DNA of 5,912 bases from Methanofollis sp. GTDB lineage: Archaea; Halobacteriota; Methanomicrobia; Methanomicrobiales; Methanofollaceae. Below the pieces are notes generated by a model, which was not told the origin of the DNA, did no database searches, and worked only from the letters and a program-made list of their open reading frames with translations. The stretch lies in NCBI GenBank assembly GCA_028696365.1, contig JAQVHG010000142.1, forward strand, positions 1 to 5,912, in the 5' to 3' direction. The position numbers and the translations under genes were made by a program. Shown in pieces: positions 5,387 to 5,912 of the stretch. The number at the start of each line of letters is the position of its first letter. The stretch's first letter is position 1.

Positions 5387-5619
5387 ATGGCAGCCCCCAG
5401 ACTGAAAACTGCTCCTACACAGATTCACGGAGGTCTGCCACATCCCCGTCGTCGTGCGAAGATGTAAAATCTGTCGATCCGGTGCCGTTCTATCTGATCC
5501 CGCGGGTGATCACCTGGGAGATGCAGCAGTACGGCGACGCCATTTCTGAGAGATACGTCCACCGGACCAGCGGGCACGTCTATCAGATCACGCTGATCGT
5601 GCGGGGTGAGGAGCCATGA
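5365..5619 (+). CDS. Hypothetical protein (84 residues), second gene of the coupled operon
   Basis: Residues 1-38 are a Ser/Asp/Thr-rich, probably disordered stretch. Residues 39-84 look folded: DPVPFYLIPRVITWEMQQYG, then DAISERYVHRTSGHVYQITL and IVRGEEP, alternating as beta-strand/helix/beta-strand. No family recognised. The frame is open back to 5176, but that upstream part reads as Arg/Pro-rich shadow of the 47-residue gene. I chose ATG 5365 because GAGG (5354-5357) precedes it by 7 bases and it lies just inside the upstream gene. Its stop overlaps the next start in an ATGA (5616-5619). Such packing is typical of proviral or other accessory operons. Confidence 0.6.
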   Translation: MSGDGPIDGSPQTENCSYTDSRRSATSPSSCEDVKSVDPVPFYLIPRVITWEMQQYGDAISERYVHRTSGHVYQITLIVRGEEP

Positions 5620-5912
5620 GCGAGATGATCAACGGCACGCTGCGCCTTGGGTCACGCGGCGGCCTGCACCTCATCATCGGCGACGAGCATTACCGCGTCG
5701 GTGCCGACGACCTCAGGCCCCTCCTCTTCCACGGCCATGTGGTGCCGGTGACGGGTCTCGTCGCCGAGGAGACTGAGGACGGGGCGGTCGTCACCGAGAC
5801 GGCGATCGTGGGGCATGCGGCGATGAACGTGTTTGAACGTGCGGTGACGTTCTTCACGCTCACCGGGCACTTCATCGTGCCGCTTGTAAGCGTGCAGCGG
5901 GTGGCGCAGCGG
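5616..5912 (+). CDS. Hypothetical protein, third gene of the operon, 3' end outside window
   Basis: 99 residues visible, no stop before the window edge. Start ATG overlaps the previous stop (ATGA) and has GGGGTGAG (5603-5610) just upstream. The sequence is GC-rich, with GC-ending codons and many short beta-prone stretches: MINGTLRLGSRGGLHLIIGD, EHYRVGADDLRPLLFHGHVV, PVTGLVAEETEDGAVVTETA, AAMNVFERAVTFFTLTGHFI, VPLVSVQRV. It could be a beta-barrel or a virion/tail-like structural fold, but I recognise no family and do not assign one. Two minus-strand frames here (5652-5875) are shadows. Confidence 0.7.
   Translation, partial: MSEMINGTLRLGSRGGLHLIIGDEHYRVGADDLRPLLFHGHVVPVTGLVAEETEDGAVVTETAIVGHAAMNVFERAVTFFTLTGHFIVPLVSVQRVAQR

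Noticed and set aside
5387..5394. ATGGCAGC, identical to eight bases at the 3' end of tRNA-Glu, as a possible far attachment site
   Set aside because: Eight bases are expected by chance in a window this long and the T arm is not repeated with it.

Overview
The window reads as a chromosomal segment of a methanogenic archaeon, most likely of the order Methanomicrobiales (Methanofollis or Methanoculleus type). This is inferred from the archaeal tungstate-binding protein WtpA, a PRC-barrel protein, a tRNA-Glu without encoded CCA, AT-rich box-A-like promoters, T-run terminators and GC-rich codon use. No species-level marker is present.

Layout: (1) 13-1110, wtpA, a lipoprotein that captures tungstate/molybdate, closed by a T-rich terminator. 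(2) 1136-2558, about 1.4 kb with no convincing gene, filled with diverged copies of a dispersed repeat built around a GGGGGCGCTGCCCCC core. (3) 2559-2942, a PRC-barrel gene on the minus strand, divergent from (4) tRNA-Glu(UUC) at 3082-3154. (5) 3208-3724, directly 3' of the tRNA, a broken tyrosine-recombinase gene. It keeps the N-terminal core-binding part, the tyrosine segment and the C-terminal zinc ribbon, but has lost the catalytic core between them, and it is followed by a hairpin terminator. This looks like the scar of an element that integrated at the tRNA. (6) 3765-4652, a segment bounded by one direct and one inverted copy of the same dispersed repeat, enclosing a small AT-rich, Cys-rich gene on the minus strand with a perfect palindrome just upstream of it. 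(7) 4722-5102, an AT-rich unknown gene whose 5' part is out of frame with its body. (8) 5243-5912, three tightly packed small genes of normal GC content with good ribosome binding sites and overlapping ends. The last runs off the window, and they look like one translationally coupled operon of unknown function.

The housekeeping part is wtpA, the PRC-barrel gene and the tRNA. The part after the tRNA looks like accessory DNA: a dead integrase, repeats, and small orphan genes of differing base composition. I found no clear defence, CRISPR or toxin-antitoxin system. The best leads are the internally deleted integrase at the tRNA, the disrupted gene at 4722-5102, the repeat family, and the palindrome-preceded Cys-rich gene.
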